From: Verrucomicrobiales bacterium
Lineage (GTDB): Bacteria; Verrucomicrobiota; Verrucomicrobiia; Limisphaerales; UBA11358
Length of the DNA stretch: 64,000 bases
Reading direction: 5' to 3'
Assembly: GCA_028712475.1 (NCBI GenBank)
Contig: JAQTQB010000001.1
Location: forward strand, 522,180-586,179
In this document: piece after piece, positions 1-8,692 of the stretch
Layout of the letters: the number at the start of each line of letters is the position of its first letter
Position numbering within the stretch: the first letter of the stretch is position 1
Position numbers and translations under genes: made by a program
The notes under the pieces: model-generated
The model's input: only the letters and a program-made list of their open reading frames with translations
Database searches by the model: none
Told to the model about the DNA's origin: nothing

Positions 1-481
1 TCGGCCCGACTTCGAGCGAGATGCTGGGAATCTCGTCGTGCAGCGTGCGGACGCAATCCGCGAGATAATTGTTCGAGACGAACTTCGGATGTTCGCCCGC
101 GACGAGCAGCACGTTGCGGAAACCCTGTTTCTTTAGTTCGTCCGCCTCGCGCTTCACTTCATCCAGCGAGAGCGTGACGCGCAAGATCGCGTTGTCGCGC
201 GAGAAGCCGCAGTATTTGCAGTTGTTGATGCACTCGTTGGAAAGATACAGCGGCGCGAACAGCCGGATGACCTTGCCGAAACGCTGCTGCGTCAATAGCT
301 GCGAACGGCGCGAAAGGGTTTCGAGCAAATCCCCGGCGGCGGGAGAAATCAACTGCGCGAAATCCGCGAGCGACAACTTTGCCTTGCCCATGCTCGCGCG
401 GGCGGCGGCGGCGTCAGTCGCCAGCGAACGGCTGACCAGTTTTTCCAGCGGCAACGAATTAAATTCAGCGACAAAGCTCAC
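1..481 (-). CDS. thiH: 2-iminoacetate synthase ThiH (partial, N-terminal part)
   Basis: Radical SAM tyrosine lyase that makes dehydroglycine (2-iminoacetate) for the thiazole ring of thiamine. The first 160 residues are in the window; the rest lies to the left. The cluster motif CINNCKYCGF (CxxxCxxC, about residues 84-91) follows a PLYLSNE segment, and LLVAGEHPKF follows, all in the arrangement expected for ThiH rather than BioB. The start is a GTG at 479-481, because an in-frame TAA lies five codons upstream and no ATG is available. ThiH and HydG are related; no hydrogenase gene is seen here and thiL lies 10 kb away, so ThiH is preferred. Confidence 0.85.
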   Translation of the reverse strand, partial: MSFVAEFNSLPLEKLVSRSLATDAAAARASMGKAKLSLADFAQLISPAAGDLLETLSRRSQLLTQQRFGKVIRLFAPLYLSNECINNCKYCGFSRDNAILRVTLSLDEVKREADELKKQGFRNVLLVAGEHPKFVSNNYLADCVRTLHDEIPSISLEVGP

Positions 482-523
482 GGAAACAGTTTAACCAAAA
501 TCAGCGCGAAGTCGAGACGTGGC

Positions 524-593
524 TGGTGGGCGGGCGTCCTCGCGAACTGTCATTGCAAATCAAAAGCGGCTCGCGAGGACGCTTGCCCCACCA
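524..593. repeat. PAL-E palindromic element
   Basis: A 70-bp inverted repeat between thiH and slyX. The left arm at 524-545 (TGGTGGGCGGGCGTCCTCGC...) and the right arm at 571-593 are near-perfect reverse complements. A degenerate relative lies inside thiL at 10745-10794. There is no T-run, so a simple intrinsic terminator is unlikely. Confidence 0.85.
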
Positions 594-599
594 AGGTTA

Positions 600-809
600 T
601 CAATGATGCGGCGGCCTGGGGTTGTTGGCCTTGATGCGTTCCAGTTCCAGGGTTTCCAGCACGCCGGACTGGCGTTGCACCTGCTTTTTCAAAAACTCGA
701 CGAGCTTGCTTTGTCCGGTCACCACTTCATTCAACTGCTCGACCTGATGTTCGAGATGCGCGAGGTGGGCTTCAAGTTTTTCAATCCGCCGGGATATTTC
801 ATCTGCCAT
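600..809 (-). CDS. slyX: SlyX family coiled-coil protein
   Basis: A 69-residue protein, the usual SlyX length. It is a single amphipathic coiled coil with heptads (RRIEKLEAHLAHLEHQVEQL) followed by a short tail rich in Pro and His (NNPRPPHH), as is common in SlyX. The open frame extends upstream, but the ATG at 807-809 gives the family-like MADEISRRIEKLE start. The function of SlyX is unknown. It is divergent from the PurD-like gene. Confidence 0.8.
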   Translation of the reverse strand: MADEISRRIEKLEAHLAHLEHQVEQLNEVVTGQSKLVEFLKKQVQRQSGVLETLELERIKANNPRPPHH

Positions 810-904
810 GAAACGATTTTGCCCGTGCGCTGGCGGGAAGTCGAGGCGGTGAATTACTTGGCGTTGCACTGCCGGTAAAATTGCGGAACAATTCCCGCGC
901 AAAA

Positions 905-2185
905 ATGCCGCGCAAAACTCCAGATCAAAAGTCCGCCGCCAACGTGATGATCCTCGGCGTCGGCTCGTTCGCACACAGCATCGGCACGGCGCTGGCGGAC
1001 GCTGGCGCGAACGTCTCGACGTATCTCACGCGTAATTACGGGCACTTTTCGCCGTCGCTCGTCGGGCCGGCCTTTTCCAACAGCACGCATCCCAGTCCGG
1101 TTTCGCTGGTCCGCGAAAAGAAAATTGATGTCGTCATCCCGCAGTCCATTGATTGGGCGCTGCAGCCGTGGGCGGGGGATTTGATCAAATCCGGCGTCGG
1201 CATTTTCAGCCCCACAGGCGAGGCGATGCGGATTGAGCGTGAACGAGACTTTGCCCGCGAGCTGTGCGCGAAGTTCAAGATTCCGTTTCCAAAATCATTT
1301 GTTGCCTCAAATCGGATTGAGGCGGAAAAAATCCTCGCAAAAAATCCCCAGCCATTTGTCATCAAGAATCCGCTATGCTCCCCGACGAGTCCGGTCCACA
1401 CGATTTTGTGCGAGACGGTCGCCGACACGCGTGCGTGGCTGCGGCAGGTGAATTACGCCGAGGGTGTTTTCCTGCAGGAATATCTTGGTCGCGCCGAGGC
1501 CGGGCACATCGCGCTGGTGAGCGGCGGTGAAATTCATTCGCTCGTCACAAACCAGGAATACAAATACGCCTTCGACGGCAACATGGGCATCGTGGCCGGC
1601 GCGCCGCTCGGCGGGCTGGTCGAGCGTGATGAGAATGATAAATACGGTTTGGCGCGCGAACTAATTCATCCGCTGAAGCCGTGGCTGCGCGAATCAAAAT
1701 TCAACGGGCCGCTGCAAGTCACGGCCATCAAACGCGGCGGCAAATGGCATGTCATCGAATACAACATCCGCATCGGCGTCACCTCCGGCCCGATGATTCT
1801 GCGGATGCTGAAAAATCCGGCGGAAACTGTTTTGCGAACGGCGCGGAATGAAAGGCTGAAGCTGGAGTTCAACGACAAACTGAACTTCGGCTGCTCGCTA
1901 ACGCTGGCGGGCTACGGCTATCCGTTCACGCAGGTGCGCGGGCCGCAATTGCCGCTGGAAGTGGACGGCAAGTTCGACTGCGACGTGTGGTGGAACGAGG
2001 TCGCGCGCGGTGCGGACAGCAAGTTGGTTTCCACCGGCCATCGCATTGCGGACGTGGTCGCGCTCGCCCCGAAGCTGGACGCCGCAATTGCAAAGGCTTA
2101 CGCGAACATCCGCAAAATCCGCGTCGTCGGCAGTTATTTCCGCACGGACGTCGGCCAAAGCCTGTGGCCGCCGGGAACGGTTTAG
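905..2185 (+). CDS. PurD-like ATP-grasp protein (phosphoribosylamine-glycine ligase-related)
   Basis: A protein of about 426 residues starting at the ATG at 905 (MPRKTPDQK); the frame is open from 881. The N-terminus has a nucleotide-binding-like glycine motif (VMILGVGSFAHSIGTAL), followed by an ATP-grasp core with FVIKNPL (lysine strand), GVFLQEYL (adenine-binding segment) and VIEYNIRIG in place of the usual metal-binding E-x-N-x-R. The C-terminal part resembles the GARS C domain. The start does not match canonical PurD (GxGGREHAL), so it may be a paralogue using a different substrate. It stands alone between slyX and alr, with no purine genes nearby. Confidence 0.6.
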   Translation: MPRKTPDQKSAANVMILGVGSFAHSIGTALADAGANVSTYLTRNYGHFSPSLVGPAFSNSTHPSPVSLVREKKIDVVIPQSIDWALQPWAGDLIKSGVGIFSPTGEAMRIERERDFARELCAKFKIPFPKSFVASNRIEAEKILAKNPQPFVIKNPLCSPTSPVHTILCETVADTRAWLRQVNYAEGVFLQEYLGRAEAGHIALVSGGEIHSLVTNQEYKYAFDGNMGIVAGAPLGGLVERDENDKYGLARELIHPLKPWLRESKFNGPLQVTAIKRGGKWHVIEYNIRIGVTSGPMILRMLKNPAETVLRTARNERLKLEFNDKLNFGCSLTLAGYGYPFTQVRGPQLPLEVDGKFDCDVWWNEVARGADSKLVSTGHRIADVVALAPKLDAAIAKAYANIRKIRVVGSYFRTDVGQSLWPPGTV

Positions 2186-2222
2186 ACAAGTAAGGAAGGC
2201 AGGGAAAAATTTGTTCTGAATT

Positions 2223-2249
2223 TTTCGTGTGTTTCGTGTGTTTCGCGGT
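2223..2249. repeat. 9-nt tandem repeat (TTTCGTGTG)
   Basis: Two exact TTTCGTGTG units and a third diverged one (TTTCGCGGT) just upstream of alr. Other 9-nt-period tracts occur at 25132-25158, about 25296-25330 and 51563-51588, all intergenic. Confidence 0.7.
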
Positions 2250-2267
2250 AAAACTTTTTGCAGCCAG

Positions 2268-3449
2268 ATGAATTTGAATTCCGAACATTTTCCGCAGCGG
2301 CCGGCTTGGGTTGAAATTGACCTCGCACGGCTGCGCCGCAACTTGCAACTCATCCGCCGCGACCTGCCGCGCGAGGTGAAATTGCTCGCCATCGTAAAAG
2401 ACGAAGCTTACGGCCACGGCGCGCTCGACATCGCGCGCATCGCCATCGAGGAAGGCGCGTGGGGCTTTGGCTTGAGCACGCTGGAAGAGGCGATGGTTCT
2501 ACGGGAGGCGGGCATCACCTCGCCGCTGCTGCTGCTGGGCGAACGGCAGGAAGCCGAACTCGAATGGTGTGTGGCGCACGACCTGACCGTCTGTGTGAAC
2601 GAACCTCTCACCGTCCGCAAACTGGCGCGAGTCGCGGCGGGCTTTGAAAAACAGGTGCCGGTCCACGTTAAAATCCACACGGGCATGAGCCGTTACGGCG
2701 TGCGCTGGGACGAGGCGCTGCCGCTCATCGAGCAAATCCTGTCTGAAAAATCACTGCGGCTCGAAGGCGTGATGACGCATTTCTCGCAGTCAGATGAGGC
2801 GGAAAAAACTTTTGCCAATCTTCAGTTCGCGCGTTTCAACGAGGTGTTGCGCGCGCTGGAGCAACGGAAAATTTCCGTGAAGCTGCGCCACACCTGCAAC
2901 AGCGGCGGCTTTCTGGATCTGCCGCACGCGCATCTCGACATGGTGCGCGTGGGCATTTTGATGTTCGGCGTTTTTCCATCGAGCGTTTGCCGGCGGATTC
3001 CCGGCATCGAACCGGTGATGTCCGTAAAGGCGCAAATCGCGGCGATCCAGAAATTGAAGCCCGGCGAGGTCGTTGGCTACGGGATGCGTTACACCGCGCC
3101 GGGCGAACGGCGCATCGCCATTTTGCCGATTGGCTACGGCGACGGTTTCCCGCGCGTGCGAAACCAGGGCGACGTGCTGTTGCATGGCAAGCGCGCCCCG
3201 ATTGTCGGCGGCATCGCAATGGATGCGCTGATGGTGGACATCACGGACATTCCCGAAGCGCAGATGTGGGATGAGGCCGTCATCATGGGCAGGCAAGGCG
3301 GCGACGAAATCACCGTCCACGACATGGCGAAATTGAAAAACTCCGTCAGCTACGAAGTGCTGACGAGCTGGCGGCTGCGGCTGCGGAGAAAATCGGTGAA
3401 CAACGAACAAAAAGCCGCTCGCCAATTTGTAAATGCGGAGCTACGCTAA
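2268..3449 (+). CDS. alr: Alanine racemase
   Basis: PLP-dependent interconversion of L- and D-alanine for peptidoglycan. The PLP lysine lies in AIVKDEAYGHG near residue 42. The fold-type III barrel follows (KIHTGMSRYG, then HTCNSGG). The C-terminal domain carries the second catalytic tyrosine region GYGMRYTAPGERR and the PIGYGDGFPR motif. The ATG at 2268 is chosen over the upstream ATG at 2229, whose added 13 residues are encoded by the nonamer repeat. Oddity: the PLP loop reads KDEAYGHG where KANAYGHG is typical. The MNT gene follows within a few bases. Confidence 0.92.
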   Translation: MNLNSEHFPQRPAWVEIDLARLRRNLQLIRRDLPREVKLLAIVKDEAYGHGALDIARIAIEEGAWGFGLSTLEEAMVLREAGITSPLLLLGERQEAELEWCVAHDLTVCVNEPLTVRKLARVAAGFEKQVPVHVKIHTGMSRYGVRWDEALPLIEQILSEKSLRLEGVMTHFSQSDEAEKTFANLQFARFNEVLRALEQRKISVKLRHTCNSGGFLDLPHAHLDMVRVGILMFGVFPSSVCRRIPGIEPVMSVKAQIAAIQKLKPGEVVGYGMRYTAPGERRIAILPIGYGDGFPRVRNQGDVLLHGKRAPIVGGIAMDALMVDITDIPEAQMWDEAVIMGRQGGDEITVHDMAKLKNSVSYEVLTSWRLRLRRKSVNNEQKAARQFVNAELR

Positions 3450-3453
3450 AAAC

Positions 3454-3777
3454 ATGGTTGAACGAGCCAAAATTAAAACCTTTTGCAATGCGGTGGCGAA
3501 ACAATTTCGTCCGCAAAAAATCGTTTTATTCGGTTCATACGCCTACGGGAAACCCACGGAAGATTCCGACGTGGATTTGCTCGTCGTCATGAATCGGACG
3601 CGGCGGCGTGGTGGGCGGATGTCGTTGCAGATTCGACATGCCGTGCCGCGTGACTTTCCGATGGACCTGCTTGTAAGAACTCCGGCGGACGTTAAAAAAC
3701 GCCTTCGCTGGGGCGATTTTTTTATTCGCGAAATCATGGAAAAAGGCAAGGTCATGTATGAAGCCGCTGACGCGTGA
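3454..3777 (+). CDS. MNT-type nucleotidyltransferase (HEPN/MNT pair)
   Basis: A minimal nucleotidyltransferase-fold protein. The signature GSYAYGKPTEDSDVDLLVV holds the GS and D-x-D residues needed for metal and NTP binding, and FPMDLLV supplies a third acidic position. In known MNT/HEPN modules the nucleotidyltransferase modifies and neutralises the HEPN RNase. An ATG at 3433 is also possible and would overlap alr. The next gene (HEPN) starts 20 nt before this one ends, so the two are probably translationally coupled. Confidence 0.8.
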   Translation: MVERAKIKTFCNAVAKQFRPQKIVLFGSYAYGKPTEDSDVDLLVVMNRTRRRGGRMSLQIRHAVPRDFPMDLLVRTPADVKKRLRWGDFFIREIMEKGKVMYEAADA

Positions 3778-4144
3778 ATGGGTCAGAAAAGCGGAGAACG
3801 ATTTCAAGGTGGCCGCGCAAATTATGCGACGGCGCAAGGAAATTGTCCCTGATGCGGCGTGTCTTTTCTGCCAGCAATGCGTTGAAAAATATCTGAAGGC
3901 GCGATTGCTGGAAGCGGGCATTCCATTTCCCCGCACCCACGATCTGCTTCAACTGCTTAATCTGTGCGCGCCAGTCGAACCATTGTGGCTGGCTTACGCA
4001 AAAGTGGTGGATGCGATGACGGATTTTGCGGTGGATTTTCGCTATCCCGGCCAGTCCGCAACCTTGCGCCAGGCGAAACTGGCGTTAAAACACTGCCGCT
4101 CACTGCGCGCTGAAGTGCGACGGGGCTTGGGATTGAAGGCTTGA
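3758..4144 (+). CDS. HEPN domain protein
   Basis: A 128-residue all-helical HEPN domain. The family segment FCQQCVEKYLKARLLE is followed by IPFPRTHDLLQLL, which holds the short Arg-x-His motif typical of this HEPN group. The gene overlaps the MNT gene by 20 nt, the standard arrangement of a MNT/HEPN toxin-antitoxin-like module. RNase activity is not certain, because the canonical R-x4-6-H motif is not clear here. The stop codon directly abuts the ATG of the ATE-like gene. Confidence 0.78.
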   Translation: MKPLTREWVRKAENDFKVAAQIMRRRKEIVPDAACLFCQQCVEKYLKARLLEAGIPFPRTHDLLQLLNLCAPVEPLWLAYAKVVDAMTDFAVDFRYPGQSATLRQAKLALKHCRSLRAEVRRGLGLKA

Positions 4145-4948
4145 ATGAAACTCCTTTTCTCCGAACAAAAGTCCGACTACGACCATTACCAGTTTCCCTA
4201 CGCCATCTGGGCGATTCCGGAAACGGGCGAAACGCCCTCGGATATTTTCAACGCGGGCTTCCTGCCATCATCGCGCAACTTGGACCGCTTTTATCTCTGC
4301 CGCCAGGTGCGCGTGAACCTCGCAAAATTCAAACCATCGTCCGAGAACCGCCGCATTCTGCGCAAGGGTGCGGGCATTGAGGTGAAGCTCGTCCCGCGCG
4401 ACAAGTTCGATTACACGCCCGAACGCCGCCAGTTTTTCAAGACCTACGCCGACATCAAGTTCGGCAAGGACACGATGACCTTTGAACGGCTGGACGCGCT
4501 GTTCTCCTCGCCCATCATCTCGCATCTGCTAGTGTTCACCGACTCGGAAAAAGGAAACGAGATCGGCGTGGCCACGCTGTATCTGGAAGGCAAGGCGCTC
4601 GCGTTTTACTACTACGCATTTTACGATCTGAATTATTACGCGCGCAACCTCGGCATGTTCATGATGACTTCGGCGGTGACGCTGTTCGCGGAGCGCAGTT
4701 GCAAACAGCTTTATCTTGGAACGTGCTATTCGGACAACGCGCTCTACAAGACGCAGTTTGCGGGCGCGGAATTTTTCAACGGCTTCCGCTGGTCCGGCGA
4801 CATGGACGAACTGAAATTCATCATCCAGCGCGACCAGGGTGAAGTGAGCCAGCACCTGCTGGAAACGGACGAATACCGCGAGGAATTTTACAAGGGCGAC
4901 CTGGAAAAAATCAGCGGCGCGAGCGAGTTTCGCGTGAAGGTTAAGTAA
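4145..4948 (+). CDS. ATE/Bpt-like aminoacyl-tRNA-protein transferase
   Basis: Resembles arginyl- or leucyl-tRNA-protein transferases, which add an amino acid to protein N-termini for N-degron decay. The N-terminal segment FKPSSENRRILRK corresponds to the family block ending in PSRSQRR, and the C-terminal GNAT-like half has AFYYYAFYD and LYLGTCYSDNALYKTQFAG, close to the ATE C domain. Oddity: the N-terminal Cys-x-x-Cys cluster of this family is missing; only FYLCRQV remains. It starts immediately after the HEPN stop codon. Substrate and activity are unknown. Confidence 0.65.
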   Translation: MKLLFSEQKSDYDHYQFPYAIWAIPETGETPSDIFNAGFLPSSRNLDRFYLCRQVRVNLAKFKPSSENRRILRKGAGIEVKLVPRDKFDYTPERRQFFKTYADIKFGKDTMTFERLDALFSSPIISHLLVFTDSEKGNEIGVATLYLEGKALAFYYYAFYDLNYYARNLGMFMMTSAVTLFAERSCKQLYLGTCYSDNALYKTQFAGAEFFNGFRWSGDMDELKFIIQRDQGEVSQHLLETDEYREEFYKGDLEKISGASEFRVKVK

Positions 4949-5001
4949 AATTAACGCAATGTCGCGGAGCGACTCGGTTGCATTAATCGCTCAATCCAAT
5001 C

Positions 5002-6039
5002 TCAAAACGCGGCTGGCAAATCTAAAGCCGCCTCCGAAATAGAAACCGGCTCAAGCGTCAGCGGCTTGTCGTGATCCAAATGATCTTCGCAGACGCGGAA
5101 AAAATCCGCCGTCGTCGCCACGCGGCGGATTTCGTGCAGGAATTTTTCGCCCACGCCGTCGCCGATGAAGTTCATGAATTTCTTCATGCGCATCACCTGC
5201 GACGATTCCTTTACGCCGGGCGTGATTTCGTTTTCCCACAGTTCGCGGATGTAGGCCAGCACGTCGCGACCGGTCGGAAGCTTGATTTTTTCACCACGCA
5301 TTTGCGCCCGGATCTGGTCGAACAGCCACGGATTGCGGATCGCGCCACGCCCGATCATCAGGCCGCGCACGCCGGTTTCCGCGACGAGTGCCTGTGCCTG
5401 CGCTGCTCTGTGGACATTGCCGTTGGCGAACACGGGACAGCGGAGTTCGCGCGCCGCCTGCGCGATGAGGTCGTAGCGCACGCCGGGCCGATACATTTGT
5501 TTGACCGTGCGCGCGTGGACGGTGAGCAGATCAATCGTGTGCTTCGCGAAAATTGGCAGCAGCGTGTCGAACTCGGCTGGCGACTCGAAGCCGAGGCGCG
5601 TTTTCACGGTGAACGGAATCGTCACCGCATCGCGCAACGCGCCGAGGATGGCGTCAATCTTTTGCAGTTCGCGCAACAGCCCGCCGCCCGCGCATTTGCG
5701 ATAAACAATCGGCGCGGGACAGCCGAGGTTCAGGTCAATCGCCGCGACGGGATATTGTTGCAGCAGCTTCGCGTTGCGGACGAGCGCAGGAATGTCGTTG
5801 CCGATGAGCTGCGCGATGACAGGCCTGCCCGTGGGATTTTTGGTGATGGAATCAAGAATCCATTTTTCCGGACGCGAATCGCCATGGACTCGGAAATATT
5901 CCGTCCAATAAACATCCGGCCCGCCATAGCGGGCGATGACGCGCATAAATTGCAGCGTCGTCACGTCCTGCATCGGCGCGAGCGACAGCACGGGTGCGGG
6001 CGCGCGGAGCAGGTTTGAAAATATTTCGTGTTGTGTCAC
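5002..6039 (-). CDS. dus: tRNA-dihydrouridine synthase
   Basis: FMN enzyme that reduces uridines in the D-loop of tRNA. The LAPMQDVT start of the TIM barrel is followed by the Dus signature DLNLGCPAPIVYRKCAGGGL, which contains the catalytic cysteine. TVKTRLGF, LLTVHARTVKQMY, VFANGNV and GLMIGRGAIRNPWLF follow in the family order. The GTG at 6037-6039 is chosen; a TTG at 6046-6048 is the alternative, and no upstream ATG is in frame. Which Dus subfamily it belongs to is not resolved. The gene stands alone and converges on the ATE-like gene. Confidence 0.88.
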   Translation of the reverse strand: MTQHEIFSNLLRAPAPVLSLAPMQDVTTLQFMRVIARYGGPDVYWTEYFRVHGDSRPEKWILDSITKNPTGRPVIAQLIGNDIPALVRNAKLLQQYPVAAIDLNLGCPAPIVYRKCAGGGLLRELQKIDAILGALRDAVTIPFTVKTRLGFESPAEFDTLLPIFAKHTIDLLTVHARTVKQMYRPGVRYDLIAQAARELRCPVFANGNVHRAAQAQALVAETGVRGLMIGRGAIRNPWLFDQIRAQMRGEKIKLPTGRDVLAYIRELWENEITPGVKESSQVMRMKKFMNFIGDGVGEKFLHEIRRVATTADFFRVCEDHLDHDKPLTLEPVSISEAALDLPAAF

Positions 6040-6125
6040 GCGCCGCAAAGTTAAACGGGTTAAACAGGGAAACGCGAATAATTCTTGCCTTTGATTGCGC
6101 CGTCCGCATTTTAAGGGGCTGAACC

Positions 6126-7166
6126 ATGAGCAAAAAGATTTTCATCGGGACGGACAGCGGCGCGACCAGTTCCAAAACCGCGGCGGTCTGGGAGAACGGC
6201 GAAGCCGTCACCAGAGAATTGCAGCAGCAACCCACGCCGGCACAGAACGGCACGGACGCCGTGGTCCGTGGCTGGATCGCAGGCATCGAGAATTTTCTCG
6301 TGAACAACCAGCTTCCTTGGGCACAGGTTCAGGGCGTCGGCCTGGCCATGCCGGGGCCGTATAAACGCTACGGGGTGCTCGACAGGACGTCCAACCTGCC
6401 GGCGTCGTTCGAAGGCTGGGATTTTCATGCCGACTACAGCCGGGCGCTCGCCAGGCAGGCCGGTCGTCCCATCCCGTTGATCACCGGCAACGACGGCAAT
6501 TACGGCGGCGTGGCCGAGGCGCAAATCGCCCGTGGCAAAACGAAATCCTCGGTGATGATGCTCATGCCCGGCTCCGGTCTGGGCGCGGCATACGTCGGCG
6601 CGGACGGGCTTTCGCTCGACGGTCACACGCTTGCGGGGATGGAAGCCGGCCACATGCCCGTGCCGTTGCATCTGCTCGGCCTCACCGGCAAACCGTTCCC
6701 GTGCGGCTGCGGCAAAGACTGGGGCTGCGTTGAAGCTTACACGACCATCTCCGGCCTGCCGCATTTACTCGCAGAAAAACTTTTAAAATTTCCCGGCCAT
6801 GAACTTGCCAAATCCACGGCGCCCGCCAGGGAAAAGGTTCTTTCGCTCCGTAGTCTGGCGCAGAAGGGCGACGCGCTGGCCCTGGAGATTTTTGATTTTC
6901 AGGCGCGCGTGATGGGGCTGCACGTCGCGAATCTGGCGATGGCCCTCGACCCGGGCATCGTGGTCATCGGCGGCGGCTTGATGGATTACGGAGCGACCAC
7001 GCCGGAATTTCGCGAGCGTTACTTGCGCATCATCCGCGAGACGGCCAGGCCGTATCTGTGGCCTGCGCAACGCGACACCATTAAAATTGTCCCCGCAGTT
7101 TTGGGCGATCTGTCGCAGGCCATCGGGGCCGCGCTCGTGGCGCTTTACCAAAGCGCGGCGCGCTGA
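6126..7166 (+). CDS. ROK family sugar kinase
   Basis: A 346-residue ROK protein. The N-terminal phosphate loop is IGTDSGATSSKTA. The sugar-binding Asp is in GNDGNYGG, followed by the ATP loop region SGLGAAY, then EAGHMPV and the zinc site CGCGKDWGCVEAY. There is no N-terminal helix-turn-helix, so this is a kinase rather than a repressor. Probable substrate is glucose or another hexose, not resolved. Neighbouring genes do not form a sugar operon. Confidence 0.82.
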   Translation: MSKKIFIGTDSGATSSKTAAVWENGEAVTRELQQQPTPAQNGTDAVVRGWIAGIENFLVNNQLPWAQVQGVGLAMPGPYKRYGVLDRTSNLPASFEGWDFHADYSRALARQAGRPIPLITGNDGNYGGVAEAQIARGKTKSSVMMLMPGSGLGAAYVGADGLSLDGHTLAGMEAGHMPVPLHLLGLTGKPFPCGCGKDWGCVEAYTTISGLPHLLAEKLLKFPGHELAKSTAPAREKVLSLRSLAQKGDALALEIFDFQARVMGLHVANLAMALDPGIVVIGGGLMDYGATTPEFRERYLRIIRETARPYLWPAQRDTIKIVPAVLGDLSQAIGAALVALYQSAAR

Positions 7167-7250
7167 CTGCCGTCTTCACACAATCGCGCGGTTGGATTTT
7201 GAACGGCAATTGCGCTCGACTTTCCGCGTCCGCCGCGTTTTCTTTCCGCC

Positions 7251-8642
7251 ATGAAAATCCACTTCTTCGGCGCGGCGCGCACCACGACCGGCTCCATGTA
7301 TCTCATCGAGGTCAACGGCAAAAAACTGCTGCTCGAATGCGGTTTGTTCCAGGGACATCGCCAGGAATCAGAGCAGCTCAATAAAGTTTTGCCGTTTGAT
7401 ACGAAGCAGGTGGACGCCGTCGTCTTGAGCCATGCGCATCTGGATCACGCAGGCAAGCTGCCCAGCCTTTGCAAAAAATATGACGGCCCGATCCATTGCA
7501 CGTCCGCCACGCGCGACCTGTGCGGCATCATGCTGCTGGACTCGGCGCACATCCAGGAACAGGACGCCATTTTCGTCTCCAAAGTGCGGGCGCGCAAACA
7601 TCAGCCGCCGGTCGAGCCGCTTTACACCACGCCTGACGCCGAGAAATGTGTGCAACAACTCGTCGCCCACGATTACGAAACGCCGTTTCAACCCGTGTCC
7701 GGAGTGACCGTCACGTTCCGGGATGCCGGCCACATTCTCGGCTCGGCGCAGGTGATTTTGGACGTGCAGGAAGGCGGCCGGAAATTCCGCCATCTTTTCA
7801 CCGGCGACATCGGACGCGGCGGCGATGACTTGTTGCGCGACCCGATTCCGGTTGAGAACGTGGATTATCTCCAGATTGAATCCACCTACGCCGCGCGTGT
7901 CCACGAGCAGCGCCCCGACGCGGACGACATGGTTCGCAAACTTGTCGGCGAAACGATCAAGCAAAACGGCAAGGTCATCATCCCGGCGTTTTCCGTCGGG
8001 CGCACGCAGCAGATCGTTTATGTGCTGCACGAACTGACCTGCGCTGGAAAACTGCCGCGCATCCCAATTTTTGTGGACAGCCCGTTGAGCGCAAATGCCA
8101 CGGACATTTACAAAAAGCATCCGGAATCTTTGAGGCCCGGCATCAATGACACGATGTGCAACAATGAAAATCCGTTCGGCATGGGCAATCTCACCTACAT
8201 CGCCAGCGCCGAGGAGTCCAAGAAGCTGAACGACCGGCACGAACCGATGATCATCATAAGCGCGTCGGGCATGTGCGAAGGCGGACGCATCCGGCATCAT
8301 CTGAAAAACAATCTCGGCGATGCGAGGAATCTGGCGCTTTTCATCGGCTATTGCGCGGAGGCCACGCTCGGCGCGATGATCGTGGCGGGCAAAACGCCGG
8401 TCAACATTTTCGGCGAACCGTGCGATGTCCGCGCGAAAGTCGTCTCCCTTGACACCTATTCCGGCCACGCGGACAAAAATGAATTGAAACAATACGTCCA
8501 GAAAATTTCCGGCAACCTCAAAAAAATCATCTGCATCCACGGCGAAGAATCGCAATGCCTCGCCCACGCGGAAACGCTGCGCGCCATGAAGCCCAAGGCC
8601 GGAGTCATCGTGCCGGAATACAAACAGGTGGTGGAGATTTGA
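7251..8642 (+). CDS. MBL-fold beta-CASP RNA-processing exonuclease-like protein
   Basis: A 463-residue metallo-beta-lactamase/beta-CASP protein. Zinc motifs are SHAHLDHAG, DAGHILGSA and FTGDIG. The beta-CASP segment has FSVGRTQQ and ISASGMCEGGRIRHHL, and the C-terminal RMMBL block has YSGHADKNEL and CIHGEE. This is the architecture of bacterial CPSF-like RNases; there is no KH domain. It is likely an RNase, specificity unknown. It precedes parDE by 50 nt, and no operon link is evident. Confidence 0.85.
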   Translation: MKIHFFGAARTTTGSMYLIEVNGKKLLLECGLFQGHRQESEQLNKVLPFDTKQVDAVVLSHAHLDHAGKLPSLCKKYDGPIHCTSATRDLCGIMLLDSAHIQEQDAIFVSKVRARKHQPPVEPLYTTPDAEKCVQQLVAHDYETPFQPVSGVTVTFRDAGHILGSAQVILDVQEGGRKFRHLFTGDIGRGGDDLLRDPIPVENVDYLQIESTYAARVHEQRPDADDMVRKLVGETIKQNGKVIIPAFSVGRTQQIVYVLHELTCAGKLPRIPIFVDSPLSANATDIYKKHPESLRPGINDTMCNNENPFGMGNLTYIASAEESKKLNDRHEPMIIISASGMCEGGRIRHHLKNNLGDARNLALFIGYCAEATLGAMIVAGKTPVNIFGEPCDVRAKVVSLDTYSGHADKNELKQYVQKISGNLKKIICIHGEESQCLAHAETLRAMKPKAGVIVPEYKQVVEI

Positions 8643-8659
8643 ATCGGAATAACACCTAT

Positions 8660-8674
8660 TGACATCTAATGTCA
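8660..8674. promoter_or_regulatory. Candidate ParD operator palindrome
   Basis: TGACATCTAATGTCA has 7-bp arms TGACATC/(A)TGTCA around a central TA-rich base, about 18 nt before the parD start. ParD-type repressors bind such sites upstream of their own operon. The assignment rests on position and symmetry only. Confidence 0.4.
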
Positions 8675-8692
8675 TCAGCCTAGATTAATTCC

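Noticed and set aside
7368-8675. A 435-codon minus-strand open frame
   Set aside because: Shadow of the beta-CASP gene, which has full motifs.
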